NCBI RefSeq assembly: GCF_042242105.1
Contig: NC_092020.1
Location: 13,457,288-13,521,287 of the forward strand
Origin: Pempheris klunzingeri
Taxonomy: Eukaryota; Chordata; Actinopteri; Acropomatiformes; Pempheridae
Direction: 5' to 3'
DNA length: 64,000 nucleotides
The notes beneath the pieces were generated by a model. It saw only the letters and a list, made by a program, of their open reading frames with translations, ran no database searches and was not told the origin of the DNA. Below, piece by piece: positions 33,680 to 46,858 of the stretch; position 1 is the first letter of the stretch, and each line of letters begins with the position of its first letter. The translations under genes were made by a program, and so were the position numbers.

Positions 33680-36058
33680 ATGGAATGGCAAGTGCTGTTG
33701 TTTATCTCGGTGCTCTCCCTCGGTGTAGCGCACGGGCAGGTCAGTTACTCTATTCCCGAGGAAATGAAAAAGGGGGCTCTAATAGGCAATGTAGCCCAGG
33801 ATTTGGGTTTAGGTGTGGAACGACTGAAGTCCGGTAAAGCTCGCATTTATACTGGCAACACAGAGGAATATATTGAGCTGAAGCGAGAGAGAGGAGTCCT
33901 CCTTATCAAAGACAGAATAGACAGAGAATCTCTATGCGGTCAAACAATGCCCTGCGCGCTCCATTTTCAAATGATCCTGGAAAACCCAATGGAGTTTTAC
34001 ACGGTTACTGTCGAAATTACTGATATAAATGACAACCCTCCCACATTTGAGAGAGGTGAGTTGAAATATGAAATCTCCGAATCAGCTCTTACTGGAGCTC
34101 GATTCGTCTTAGAGAAAGCCATAGATGATGATGTCGGTGTAAATGGCTTGAACAGCTACGCCCTGAGGCCCAGTGATAATTTCGCCCTGAAAACCATCAG
34201 CCGAGGCGATGGGAATAAACATGTCGAGATGGTTTTACAGAAACCACTAGACCGAGAGGAACATGAGCATATTTCATTAATACTGACCGCTCTGGATGGT
34301 GGTGAACCACAGCTTTCAGGGACAATGCAGATTATTATAACGGTGTTAGACGCCAATGACAACCCGCCCATTTGTTCAAAACCGGAATATAAAGCAAGCG
34401 TTACGGAGAATGCTCCTGCCGGCACTGTGATAACTACTGTAAGGGCTACAGATAGAGATAAAGGGAATAACGGAAAAGTAACATACACCATTTCAAAATC
34501 TGGAGCCGCGGGTCTCTTTAAGATTGACGCAATCAGTGGACTATTGACCTTAACTGGAAATGTAGATTATGAAAAGAGGAGACTTTACGAGCTGGATGTC
34601 CAGGTGTCAGATCAGGGAGGATTATCTGACGCATGTAAAGTAATTGTGGATGTAACAGATATAAATGATAACCCCCCGTCCATTAACATCATGTCTAACT
34701 CAAACACAGTATCTGAGAACATGATACCGGGAACAGTTGTCACAATGCTTAATATACAAGATCCGGATTCAAACGATAACGGCAAAGTTATGTGTGTTTT
34801 AAACGAGAATATTCCTTTTGCCATCAAATCAACAACAAATAATTTCTTTACCGTTGTGACAGACAGTAAATTAGACCGAGAGAGAGCCTCTGAGTATAAC
34901 ATCAGTGTGACCTGCTCTGATGAGGGAGTGCCCTCCCTCTCCAGCAGCGTCACTCTCACCTTACAGATCTCTGATGTGAATGACAACGAGCCTGTTTTTG
35001 AGAGGAGCTCATATGAGGCCTACATAGTAGAAAACAACACACCAGGCCTCTCTATATTCACAGTGAAAGCCAGAGACGCTGACTGGAAGCAGAATGCGCG
35101 TGTTTCTTACCTCCTGGAGGACTCCTCTGTTAACGGAGTGCCAGTCTCCTCATATGTGTCCGTCAGTGCTGATAGTGGAGTCATCCATGCAGTGCGCTCT
35201 TTTGACTACGAGCAGATCAAAGACTTCCAGTTCCGCGTCAAGGCGCAGGATGGAGGCTCCCCTCCACTCAGTAGTAATGTGACCGTGAAAATACTGATCC
35301 AGGACCAGAACGACAACCCCCCTCAGGTTCTGTACCCAGTCCAGAGTGGAGGCTCTCTGGTGGATGAGATGGTGCCTCGTTCAGCAGATGTGGGCTACCT
35401 GGTGACTAAAGTGGTGGCTGTGGATGTGGACTCTGGACAGAATGCCTGGCTCTCCTATAAAGTGCAGAAAGCCACAGACAGGGCGCTGTTTGAAGTGGGC
35501 TCACAGAACGGAGAAATCAGAACTATCCGCCAAGTGACTGATAAAGATGCTGTGAGACAAAGACTGACTGTGATAGTGGAGGACAACGGGCAGCCCTCTC
35601 GTTCAGCTACAGTCATTGTTAACGTGGCGGTGGCGGACAGCTTCCCTGAAGTGCTGTCGGAGTTCACTGACTTTACTCACGACAAGGAGTACAACGACAA
35701 CCTGACTTTTTACTTAGTGTTGGCTCTGGCTGTAGTTTCCTTCCTCTTCATCACGTGTGTGGTGGTTATTATCTCAGTGAAAATCTACAGATGGAGACAG
35801 TCTCGCATCCTGTATCACTCCAACCTGCCTGTGATTCCATATTATCCACCACGTTACTCAGACACTTTGGGGACAGGGACTCTCCAACACGTGTACAACT
35901 ACGAGGTGTGCAGGACGACTGACTCCAGAAAGAGTGACTGTAAGTTCGGCAGAGCTGGTAGTCAGAACGTGCTGATAATGGAGCCCAGTTCAACAGGGAC
36001 GATGCAGCGGATACAGAGTGAGAAGAGCATCCTGGATGAGCCAGACTCTCCTTTAGAG
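33680..36058 (+). CDS. pcdhg: V11: gamma-type protocadherin variable exon (QVSYS family)
   Basis: 793 codons from MEWQVLLFISVLSL (ATG at 33680). EC1 loop CGQTMPC. EC3 starts PICSKPEYK, with a cysteine as in V7, and is two residues shorter than in V8 (KSGAAGLFKID region). The shared block starts at about 34871. EC6 has PVQSGG as in V3, V5 and V15; the tail has EKSILDEP as in V6, V12, V14 and V17. Donor GAG|GTTTGA, followed by type-A interval DNA, so this exon lies at the left edge of the A-type tandem array. Confidence 0.96.
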
Positions 36059-36471
36059 GTTTGACTGCTTTTATACCGTTTCAATGTATTTTTAATTATT
36101 CAAAACATGATAAATAAACAACATTTTGTCTTTAAGTAACAAACATGGGAGCATAGCATTTTAAAGGGCATGTTTCATCAAGGGGACAGACTTTAATGCT
36201 CTGCATAACGTTATAAATTGGTTAATTGTTCAGACATTTTTGATTCATTTCACGTGTTCATTCACCAAGGAAACTTCAACCTGTCTTACTAGAAGCCGTG
36301 CCATATTGTTTGGATGATAATAATCATTATCATCAGTCGTAGTATTAGTGCTAATAGCTGAAGTAGTAGATGAATTACCTCTTATAAGTGTGTTCAAATG
36401 TTTTCAACATCTTTCAGCACTAAGTGGCATAACATTATTTGAACCGCTTGAGCTGTTCAGCTTTGATTCAC

Positions 36472-36492
36472 TTCAGAACTGCGGACAGCGAC
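36472..36492 (+). promoter_or_regulatory. RE1/NRSE-like site after V11
   Basis: TTCAGAACT, GC, GGACAGCGAC, as in the other type-A copies. Confidence 0.68.
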
Positions 36493-36914
36493 ACAAATAG
36501 TACAACAGCATTTTCATCCCGTGTGTCAGCTGATGTTTCCACAGTTTCAAAATCGGACTTTTCTTCCGCTTTACTCACAATTTTCCTCTAATCGTTATTT
36601 GGGAACCCCTTTGATTTCCGAGTCTCTTTTTTATATATATCCAGCCTTTCAACTGGATTTTATAACTCGTATCCCTGATGCACCTGCGAGATCTGATGAA
36701 CCCAGTGTTTTTAAATTGTGTTTGATATCTTCATATATATTATTGTAACGACTTCGACAGTCAATATGATTGATATCGAGCATGTCTTCCTCTTGCAATT
36801 GTTTGGAAAGTCTCAGATATTATTTAAGTGATGTATTGTAACTAAATGTCCAGGTGGTTTACATTGAGCTCTTCCCTCTGGGATTTTAGTTGGTATTGTG
36901 CAGTTTTACAGTCT

Positions 36915-36940
36915 GGACTCTTAGGGCCGCTGTTGACCAG
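36915..36940 (+). promoter_or_regulatory. CSE of the V12 promoter, with CCTCCC block
   Basis: ACTCTTAGGGCCGCTGTTG; CCTCCC block in 36969-36990. Confidence 0.9.
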
Positions 36941-37212
36941 AGTGTTGATGAGTGAGAGCAAGGTTGTAGCAGCGCCTCCCATGTAACATCGTCACAATAC
37001 AGAGAGCACGACGGGCAAAGCTCGGACAATTCTGGCTGAGGAGCATTTTTCAAAAGAAGAGGAGAAATTTCGATTTGCAAAAGAATTGCCTCCAATGTGT
37101 TGGATATGGAGCTGCTGCTTTGAGATCTGACAGTGGAATCTAAGAGATATCTGTGTTTATTGGAATATAAGCAGACTGTGGAGCCTCGCTGGGGAAATAC
37201 TCGGATAGAACA

Positions 37213-39597
37213 ATGAATCGGCAAGTACTGCTGTTTATCTCTCTCCTTTCCCTCGACTCAGTGATCGGGCAGGTCAGCTACTCCATTCCCGAGGAAATGG
37301 CGAAAGGCTCTTTAGTGGGCAATATAGCACAAGACTTGGGTTTAGAAATGAAACGTTTGCTATCAGGTAAAGCTAAGATCTATACTAGAAACAGCGACGA
37401 GTACATCGAGCTGAACAGAGAGAGGGGAGTCCTCCTCGTCAAAGAGAGAATCGACAGAGAGGTACTGTGCACAGAGACGGCGCTTTGCGCTTTACATTTT
37501 CAGATCATTTTGGAGAATCCTATGGAATTTTACAGCGTTACTGTCCAGATCACAGATATCAATGATAATGCACCAGCCTTTGAAAAAGGTGAAATTAAGT
37601 TTAGAATAAGTGAGTCAGCGGTGATCGGGGCGAAATTTGTCCTTGAAAGGGCTGAGGATCTTGATGTTGGAATTAATGGCGTTCAAAAGTACGAATTAAA
37701 ACCAACAGAAAATTTTGCTCTGAAACTAGATAATAACCCTGACGGGAATAAAAATGTTGAGATGGTGCTACAGAAGCCTTTAGACAGAGAGAAACAAGAG
37801 CAGATCTCTCTCGTGTTAACTGCTGTAGATGGAGGAGAGCCGCAGATGTCAGGAACAATGCTGATTGTCATCACAGTTTTAGACGTCAATGATAATGCCC
37901 CCGTTTTTACACAGCCCACATACAAGGCTACAGTTACTGAGAACTCACCTAAAGGCACAGTTGTTGCCACAGTTTCAGCTGCAGATGCAGATCAAGGCTC
38001 AAACAGTAAAATAACTTATTCAATCACAAATACATTAGGAAATGTAAGGAAGATGTTTGAGGTAAATGAAGGAAATGGCGAAGTGTCCTTAATTGGTAAC
38101 ATTGACTTCGAAAAGTCAAGACACTTTCAAATAAATTTACGTGCCAGTGACGATGGAGGACTCACAGACTCTTGTAAGTTAATGGTAGATGTGCAAGATG
38201 TTAATGACAACAAGCCTGAAATTAATATAATGTCGAAGTCAAACGTGATATCAGAGGATGCCAAAATGAATACGGTCGTTACAATGATAAACATTGAGGA
38301 CCAAGATTCAGCAGAAAACGGAAAGGTGCAATGTTTTATTAGCGAAAATGTGCCTTTCAATTTGAAATCATCCACAAATAATTTCTATAGTTTAGTGACA
38401 GACAGTGATTTAGACCGAGAGAGAGCCTCTGAGTATAACATCAGTGTGACCTGCTCTGATGAGGGAGTGCCCTCCCTCTCCAGCAGCGTCACTCTCACCT
38501 TACAGATCTCTGATGTGAATGACAACGAGCCTGTTTTTGAGAGGAGCTCATATGAGGCCTACATAGTAGAAAACAACACACCAGGCCTCTCTATATTCAC
38601 AGTGAAAGCCACAGACGCTGACTGGAAGCAGAATGCGCGTGTTTCTTACCTCCTGGAGGACTCCTCTGTTAACGGAGTGCCAGTCTCCTCATATGTGTCC
38701 GTCAGTGCTGATAGTGGAGTCATCCATGCAGTGCGCTCTTTTGACTACGAGCAGATCAAAGACTTCCAGTTCCGCGTCAAGGCGCAGGATGGAGGCTCCC
38801 CTCCACTCAGTAGTAATGTGACCGTGAAAATACTGATCCAGGACCAGAACGACAACCCCCCTCAGGTTCTGTACCCAGTCCAGACTGGAGGCTCTCTGGT
38901 GGATGAGATGGTGCCTCGTTCAGCAGATGTGGGCTACCTGGTGACTAAAGTGGTGGCTGTGGATGTGGACTCTGGACAGAATGCCTGGCTCTCCTATAAA
39001 GTGCAGAAAGCCACAGACAGGGCGCTGTTTGAAGTGGGCTCACAGAACGGAGAAATCAGAACTATCCGCCAAGTGACTGATAAAGATGCTGTGAGACAAA
39101 GACTGACTGTGATAGTGGAGGACAACGGGCAGCCCTCTCGTTCAGCTACAGTCATTGTTAACGTGGCGGTGGCGGACAGCTTCCCTGAAGTGCTGTCGGA
39201 GTTCACTGACTTTACTCACGACAAGGAGTACAACGACAACCTGACTTTTTACTTAGTGTTGGCTCTGGCTGTAGTTTCCTTCCTCTTCATCACGTGTGTG
39301 GTGGTTATTATCTCAGTGAAAATCTACAGATGGAGACAGTCTCGCATCCTGTATCACTCCAACCTGCCTGTGATTCCATATTATCCACCACGTTACTCAG
39401 ACACTTTGGGGACAGGGACTCTCCAACACGTGTACAACTACGAGGTGTGCAGGACGACTGACTCCAGAAAGAGTGACTGTAAGTTCGGCAGAGCTGGTAG
39501 TCAGAACGTGCTGATAATGGAGCCCAGTTCAACAGGGACGATGCAGCGGATACAGAGTGAGAAGAGCATCCTGGATGAACCAGACTCTCCTTTAGAG
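37213..39597 (+). CDS. pcdhg: V12: gamma-type protocadherin variable exon, near-copy of V8
   Basis: 795 codons, about 98% identical to V8 by eye. Visible changes include AQDLGLEMKRL for EIKRL, RAEDLDVG for RAVDLDVG, LDVNDNAP for LDANDNAP, SNSKITY for SNGKITY and INLRASDD for INLLASDD. A unique change in the otherwise constant EC5 is KATDADWKQ for KARDADWKQ. EKSILDEP tail, donor GAG|GTTTGA. It sits between two type-A intervals, so it is one full repeat unit of the array. Confidence 0.96.
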
Positions 39598-40010
39598 GTT
39601 TGAGTGCTTTTATACCGTTTCAATGTATTTTTAATTACTCAAAACATGATAAATAAACAGTATTTTGTCTTTAAGTAACAAACATGGGAGCATAGCATTT
39701 TAAAGGGCATGTTTCATCAAGGGGACAGACTTTAATGCTCTGCATAACATTATAAATTGGTTAATTGTTCAGACATTTTTGATTCATTTCACGTGTTCAT
39801 TCTCCAAGGAAACTTCAACCTGTCTTACTAGAAGCCGTGCCATATTGTTTGGATGATAATAATCATTATCATCAGTCGTAGTATTAGTGCTAATAGCTGA
39901 AGTTGTAGATGAATTAACTCTTATAAGTGGGTTCAAATGTTTTCAACATCTTTCAGCACTAAGTGGCATAACACTATTTGAACCGCTTGAGCTGTTCAGC
40001 TTTGATTCAC

Positions 40011-40031
40011 TTCAGAACTGCGGACAGCGAC
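40011..40031 (+). promoter_or_regulatory. RE1/NRSE-like site after V12
   Basis: TTCAGAACT, GC, GGACAGCGAC, 414 bases after the donor as in the other two copies. Confidence 0.68.
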
Positions 40032-40453
40032 ACAAATAGTACAACAGCATTTTCATCCCGTGTGTCAGCTGATGTTTCCACAGTTTCAAAATCGGACTTT
40101 TCTTCCGCTTTACTTACAATTTTCCTCTAATCGTTATTTGGGAACCCCTTTGATTTCCGAGTCTCTTTTTTATATATATCCAACCTTTCAACTGGATTTT
40201 ATAACTCGTATCCCTGATACACCTGCGAGATCTGATGAACCCAGTGTTTTTAAATTGTGTTTGATATCTTCATATATATTATTGTAACGACTTCGACAGT
40301 CAATATGATTGATATCGAGCATGTCTTCCTCTTGCAGTTGTTTGGAAAGTCTCAGATATTATTTAAGTGATGTATTGTAACTAAATGTCCAGGTGGTTTA
40401 CATTGAGCTCTTCCCACTGGGATTTTAGTTGGTATTGTGCAGTTTTACAGTCT

Positions 40454-40479
40454 GGACTCTTAGGGCCGCTGTTGACCAG
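40454..40479 (+). promoter_or_regulatory. CSE of the V13 promoter, with CCTCCC block
   Basis: ACTCTTAGGGCCGCTGTTG; CCTCCC block in 40508-40529. Confidence 0.9.
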
Positions 40480-40751
40480 AGTGTTGATGAGTGAGAGCAA
40501 GGTTGTAGCAGCGCCTCCCATGTAACATCGTCACAATACAGAGAGCACGACGGGCAAAGCTCGGACAATTCTGGCTGAGGAGCATTTTTCAAAAGAAGAG
40601 GAGAAATTTCGATTTGCAAAAGAATTGCCTCCAATGTGTTGGATATGGAGCTGCTGCTTTGAGATCTGACAGTGGAATCTAAGAGATATCTGTGTTTATT
40701 GGAATATAAGCAGACTGTGGAGCCTCGCTGGGGAAATACTCGGATAGAACA

Positions 40752-43136
40752 ATGAATCGGCAAGTACTGCTGTTTATCTCTCTCCTTTCCCTCGACTCAG
40801 TGATCGGGCAGGTCAGCTACTCCATTCCCGAGGAAATGGCGAAAGGCTCTTTAGTGGGCAATATAGCACAAGACTTGGGTTTAGAAATAAAACGTTTGCT
40901 ATCAGGTAAAGCTAAGATCTATACTAGAAACAGCGACGAGTACATCGAGCTGAACAGAGAGAGGGGAGTCCTCCTCGTCAAAGAGAGAATCGACAGAGAG
41001 GTACTGTGCACAGAGACGGCGCTTTGCGCTTTACATTTTCAGATCATTTTGGAGAATCCTATGGAATTTTACAGCGTTACTGTCCAGATCACAGATATCA
41101 ACGATAATGCACCAGCCTTTGAAAAAGGTGAAATGAAATTCAAAATTGGCGAGTCAGCGATCACCGGAGCGAAATTCGTTCTTGAAAGGGCTGTGGATCT
41201 TGATGTTGGGGTCAATGATCTTCAAAAGTACGAATTAAAACCAACAGATAATTTTGCCTTGAAGCTTCACAGTAACGCAGATGGGAATAAAAATGTTGAG
41301 ATGGTGCTACAGAAGCCTTTAGACAGAGAGAAACAAGAGCAGATCTCTCTCGTGTTAACTGCTGTAGATGGAGGAGAGCCGCAGATGTCAGGAACAATGC
41401 TGATTGTCATCACAGTTTTAGACGTCAATGATAATGCCCCCGTTTTTACACAGCCCACATACAAGGCTACAGTTACTGAGAACTCACCTAAAGGCACAGT
41501 TGTTGCCACAGTTTCAGCTGCAGATGCAGATCAAGGCTCAAACAGTAAAATAACTTATTCAATCACGAATACATTAGATAATGTCAAGAAAATATTTGAG
41601 GTAAATAAGGAAACCGGAGAAGTTTCATTAATTGGCGATATTGACTTTGAAAAGTCAAGACACTTTCAAATAAATTTACTTGCAAGTGACGATGGAGGAC
41701 TCACAGACTCTTGTAAGTTAATGGTAGATGTTCAAGATGTTAATGACAACAAGCCTGAAATTAATATAATGTCGAAGTCAAACGTGATATCAGAGGATGC
41801 CAAAATGAATACGGTCGTTACAATGATAAACATTGAGGACCAAGATTCAGCAGAAAACGGAAAGGTGCAATGTTTTATCAGCGAAAATGTGCCTTTCACT
41901 TTAAAATCATTGAGAAATAATTTCTTCAGTTTAACAACAGACAGTGATTTAGACCGAGAGACAGCCTCTGAGTATAACATCAGTGTGACCTGCTCTGATG
42001 AGGGAGTGCCCTCCCTCTCCAGCAGCGTCACTCTCACCTTACAGATCTCTGATGTGAATGACAACGAGCCTGTTTTTGAGAGGAGCTCGTATGAGGCCTA
42101 CATAGTAGAAAACAACACACCAGGCCTCTCTATATTCACAGTGAAAGCCAGAGACGCTGACTGGAAGCAGAACGCGCGTGTTTCTTACCTCCTGGAGGAC
42201 TCCTCTGTTAACGGAGTGCCAGTCTCCTCATATGTGTCCGTCAGTGCTGATAGTGGAGTCATCCATGCAGTGCGCTCTTTTGACTACGAGCAGATCAAAG
42301 ACTTCCAGTTCCGCGTCAAGGCGCAGGATGGAGGCTCCCCTCCACTCAGTAGTAATGTGACCGTGAAAGTACTGATCCAGGACCAGAACGACAACCCCCC
42401 TCAGGTTCTGTACCCAGTCCAGACTGGAGGCTCTCTGGTGGATGAGATGGTGCCTCGTTCAGCAGATGTGGGCTACCTGGTGACTAAAGTGGTGGCTGTG
42501 GATGTGGACTCTGGACAGAATGCCTGGCTCTCCTATAAAGTGCAGAAAGCCACAGACAGGGCGCTGTTTGAAGTGGGCTCACAGAACGGAGAAATCAGAA
42601 CTATCCGCCAAGTGACTGATAAAGATGCTGTGAGACAAAGACTGACTGTGATAGTGGAGGACAACGGGCAGCCCTCTCGTTCAGCTACAGTCATTGTTAA
42701 CGTGGCGGTGGCGGACAGCTTCCCTGAAGTGCTGTCGGAGTTCACTGACTTTACTCACGACAAGGAGTACAACGACAACCTGACTTTTTACTTAGTGTTG
42801 GCTCTGGCTGTAGTTTCCTTCCTCTTCATCACGTGTGTGGTGGTTATTATCTCAGTGAAAATCTACAGATGGAGACAGTCTCGCATCCTGTATCACTCCA
42901 ACCTGCCTGTGATTCCATATTATCCACCACGTTACTCAGACACTTTGGGGACAGGGACTCTCCAACACGTGTACAACTACGAGGTGTGCAGGACGACAGA
43001 CTCCAGAAAGAGTGACTGTAAGTTCGGCAGAGCTGGTAGTCAGAACGTGCTGATAATGGAGCCCAGTTCAACAGGGACGATGCAGCGGATACAGAGTGAG
43101 AAGAACATCCTGGATGAACCAGACTCTCCTCTAGAG
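40752..43136 (+). CDS. pcdhg: V13: gamma-type protocadherin variable exon, mosaic of V12-like and V14/V16-like parts
   Basis: 795 codons. The signal peptide and EC1 are V8/V12-like almost base for base. At 41135-41282 EC2 switches to MKFKIGESAITGAKFVLERAVDLDVGV and LKLHSNADGNK, close to V14-V16, then returns to the V12 sequence. At 41567-41648 EC3 differs again (TLDNVKKIFEVNKETGEVS). EC4 has SLRNNFFSLTTDSDLDRETASEY, whose FSLTTDS recalls V9 and whose DRETA recalls V7. The tail is EKNILDEP with donor GAG|GTTTGA, followed by type-B interval DNA. Confidence 0.96.
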
Positions 43137-43704
43137 GTTTGACTGCTTTAGTGTTATTTTTACACATTGTTACAAGTGACATTTCTGAAATATAAAGCAC
43201 GTTTTTTTTAGTAGAAATGATAGGGCAATGACGGGCTTCATGATCATATTCACGTTGTCTTAAATTCTCTAACCTTACTATGTAGCCATGTTAAATTATT
43301 CTATGTCTTAAAAGTCGATTCAGTCAGTGCTTTAATCTCTTCTGATGTTCAGTCTTTTAATATAGAGTAGACTGGGTATTAATATCAGTGTTGGATTCCT
43401 GTGATTTAAGTTGCTCCAAAGGCAGATAAACAACAATACATTTTTTTCTGTGTTGGCTTTACATAATCTAGGAAAGCTCTGCCCTTTGTTTCAGTACTCG
43501 ATGTCCATTTACATCAACCCCTTTTTCTTACCTTTTGCTACTATACATTGACGTGTTTTCAGTAGAATATATAATGTCTTTGCAGCGAGCATTACTATCC
43601 TTTGTGGTCATCAGTCCCAGAAAGGTTTGATTATTTTGGCACATGAATCCTTGTATTGTGACAGAACCTGAGCGGTGATATCTGTCCCTAATCAGTTTGA
43701 TCGT

Positions 43705-43725
43705 TTCAGAACATTGGACAGCGAC
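43705..43725 (+). promoter_or_regulatory. RE1/NRSE-like site after V13
   Basis: TTCAGAACA, TT, GGACAGCGAC. 569 bases after the donor. Confidence 0.68.
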
Positions 43726-44099
43726 AGTAACTTTAACTGCCTCTTTCACGTCCTCTCTGTATCCCCACTTTATGTAGTCAGGTTTGTCTGTACCTTTTTC
43801 ACATTTCTGGCTGAATCGTTTCAAGCTTTTAGTCGGTATGCTGTTTTTGATGCGTTTACTCAAATTGTTTCATAATTTTACATACGACAGTATATAAATA
43901 CAGCATTCCATAGTTAACCTGACTTAAAAAGTGACTGCAAACACATCAAACAGTAGCTTTGACGATATTCCGAATAGGTTTTTAAATGTATTCTCGTTAC
44001 CACAGTATTTATAATCACTTGATTCAACTACAGATTTTTTTTAACTAATCCCCCTGAACAGTGATTGTTTTATGTTGTATTTCTGCAGTTTTATCATGT

Positions 44100-44125
44100 G
44101 AACTCTTAGGGCCGCTGTTGACCAG
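44100..44125 (+). promoter_or_regulatory. CSE of the V14 promoter, with CCTCCC block
   Basis: ACTCTTAGGGCCGCTGTTG then ACCAG; CCTCCC block in 44154-44175. Confidence 0.9.
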
Positions 44126-44377
44126 TGTGTCGATGGCTGACAGTAGTGTTATAGCAGCACCTCCCATCTAACATCCCCATGATAAAGAAAGAGCACGACG
44201 GGAAAGAACAGACACTCGACTCATGTCGAATATTTGAAAAGAGGACATCGACTTTTAAGACGTTTTCTGTCTTGTGTGGATTAAGCTGGTGCTAAATTAA
44301 CGTTTGATACTGGGATCTATATCGGTTTTATCGGATTTGTATACACTGAATCACACGGAAACTATTCGGACAGAACA

Positions 44378-46762
44378 ATGGATCGGCAAGTACTGCTGTT
44401 TATCTGTCTCCTCTCCGTCGACGCAGGGCTCGGGCAGGTCAGCTACAGTATTCCAGAGGAGATGGCCAAAGGATCCTTAGTGGGCAATATAGCACATGAT
44501 TTAGGTATAGAAACCAAACGTTTGACTTCTGGTAAAGCTCGAATCTATACCCGAGACAGTGGTGAGTACATCGGGCTGAACAGAGAGAGGGGAGTCCTCC
44601 TTGTTAAGGAGAGAATCGACAGAGAGGCGCTCTGCAGACAGACGACGCCGTGTGCTTTACATTTTCAGATCATTTTGGAGAATCCTATGGAATTTTACAG
44701 CGTTACTGTCCAGATCACAGATATCAATGATAATGCACCAACATTTGCAAAAAGTGAAATGAAATTCAAAATTAGTGAGTCAGCCATCACCGGAGCTAAA
44801 TTCATGCTGGAGAGGGCTGTGGATCTTGATGTCGGAATTAATGGCGTTCATAGATACGAATTAAAGCCAACAGATAATTTTGCCTTGAAGCTTCACAGTA
44901 ACGCTGATGGGAATAAAAATGTTGAGATGGTGCTACAGAAGCCTTTAGACAGAGAGAAACAAGAGCAGATCTCTCTCGTGTTAACTGCTGTAGATGGAGG
45001 AGAGCCGCAGATGTCAGGAACAATGCTGATTGTCATCACAGTTTTAGACGCTAATGATAATGCCCCCGTTTTTACACAGCCCACATACAAGGCTACAGTT
45101 ACTGAGAACTCACCTAAAGGCACAGTTGTTGCCACAGTTTCAGCTGCAGATGCAGATCAAGGCTCAAACAGTAAAATAACTTATTCAATCACGAATGCAT
45201 TAGATGATGTCAGGAAAATATTTGAGATTAATGAAGAAAATGGTGAAGTTACTTTAATTGGAAACATTGACTTTGAGGAGTCTCGAAACTATCAAATAAA
45301 TTTACTTGCAAGTGATGAGGGTGGACTCACAGATTCGTGCAAATTATTTGTGGATGTACAAGACATGAATGACAACAAGCCTGAAATCAACATAATGTCA
45401 AAGTCGACTGTTATATCGGAGGATGCCAAAGAAGGCACCGTTGTTACAATGATAAACATCGATGACAAAGACGCAGGTGAAAACGGAAATGTTAAATGCT
45501 TCATCAGCGAAAATATGCCGTTCACTTTAAAAACATCGACAAATAATTTCTACAGTTTAGTGACAGACAGTGAATTAGACCGAGAGAGAGCCTCTGAGTA
45601 TAACATCAGTGTGACCTGCTCTGATGAGGGAGTGCCCTCCCTCTCCAGCAGCGTCACTCTCACCTTACAGATCTCTGATGTGAATGACAACGAGCCTGTT
45701 TTTGAGAGGAGCTCATATGAGGCCTACATAGTAGAAAACAACACACCAGGCCTCTCTATATTCACAGTGAAAGCCAGAGACGCTGACTGGAAGCAGAACG
45801 CGCGTGTTTCTTACCTCCTGGAGGACTCCTCTGTTAACGGAGTGCCAGTCTCCTCATATGTGTCCGTCAGTGCTGATAGTGGAGTCATCCATGCAGTGCG
45901 CTCTTTTGACTACGAGCAGATCAAAGACTTCCAGTTCCGCGTCAAGGCGCAGGATGGAGGCTCCCCTCCACTCAGTAGTAATGTGACAGTGAAAGTACTG
46001 ATCCAGGACCAGAACGACAACCCCCCTCAGGTTCTGTACCCAGTCCAGACTGGAGGCTCTCTGGTGGATGAGATGGTGCCTCGTTCAGCAGATGTGGGCT
46101 ACCTGGTGACTAAAGTGGTGGCTGTGGATGTGGACTCTGGACAGAATGCCTGGCTCTCCTATAAAGTGCAGAAAGCCACAGACAGGGCGCTGTTTGAAGT
46201 GGGCTCACAGAACGGAGAAATCAGAACTATCCGCCAAGTGACTGATAAAGATGCTGTGAGACAAAGACTGACTGTGATAGTGGAGGACAACGGGCAGCCC
46301 TCTCGTTCAGCTACAGTCATTGTTAACGTGGCGGTGGCGGACAGCTTCCCTGAAGTGCTGTCGGAGTTCACTGACTTTACTCACGACAAGGAGTACAACG
46401 ACAACCTGACTTTTTACTTAGTGTTGGCTCTGGCTGTAGTTTCCTTCCTCTTCATCACGTGTGTGGTGGTTATTATCTCAGTGAAAATCTACAGATGGAG
46501 ACAGTCTCGCATCCTGTATCACTCCAACCTGCCCGTGATTCCATATTATCCCCCACGTTACTCAGACACTTTGGGGACAGGGACTCTCCAACACGTGTAC
46601 AACTACGAGGTGTGCAGGACGACTGACTCCAGAAAGAGTGACTGTAAGTTCGGCAGAGCTGGTAGTCAGAACGTGCTGATAATGGAGCCCAGTTCAACAG
46701 GGACGATGCAGCGGATACAGAGTGAGAAGAGCATCCTGGATGAACCAGACTCTCCTCTAGAG
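44378..46762 (+). CDS. pcdhg: V14: gamma-type protocadherin variable exon (V14/V15/V16 group)
   Basis: 795 codons from MDRQVLLFICLLSV. EC1 is nearly identical to V15 and V16 (AHDLGIETKRLTSGKAR, CRQTTPC loop). EC2 is specific (FAKSEMKFKISESAITGAK, GVHRYELKP). EC3 has NALDDVRKIFEINEENGEV. EC4 has SKSTVISEDAKEGTVV where related exons have SNVISEDAKMNTVV. The shared block starts at about 45575. EKSILDEP tail, donor GAG|GTTAGT, then unique intron. Confidence 0.96.
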
Positions 46763-46837
46763 GTTAGTTGAATAATGTGGCTACGTCTCTTTTGTCTAGT
46801 TGTGCTTTAATAGTGAATCGTTGCACACTATTCCTCC

Positions 46838-46858
46838 TTCAGTACCTTGGACAGCTCC
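46838..46858 (+). promoter_or_regulatory. RE1/NRSE-like site after V14, first of two
   Basis: TTCAGTACC, TT, GGACAGCTCC: two mismatches outside the gap. 76 bases after the donor. Confidence 0.78.

Larger units (their letters stand above)
36059..37212 (+). repeat. Type-A interval copy 2 (V11-V12): RE1, CSE, 5'UTR
   Basis: 1154 bases, near-identical to 21981-23134. AATAAA at 36113-36118. Confidence 0.92.
39598..40751 (+). repeat. Type-A interval copy 3 (V12-V13): RE1, CSE, 5'UTR
   Basis: 1154 bases, near-identical to copies 1 and 2. AATAAA at 39652-39657. Confidence 0.92.
43137..44377 (+). repeat. Type-B interval copy 1 (V13-V14): RE1, CSE, 5'UTR
   Basis: 1241 bases, near-identical to 50454-51602 except for about 92 bases (in roughly 43287-43382) absent from the other copy. 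Contains RE1, CSE and the CCTCCC block. Confidence 0.92.
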
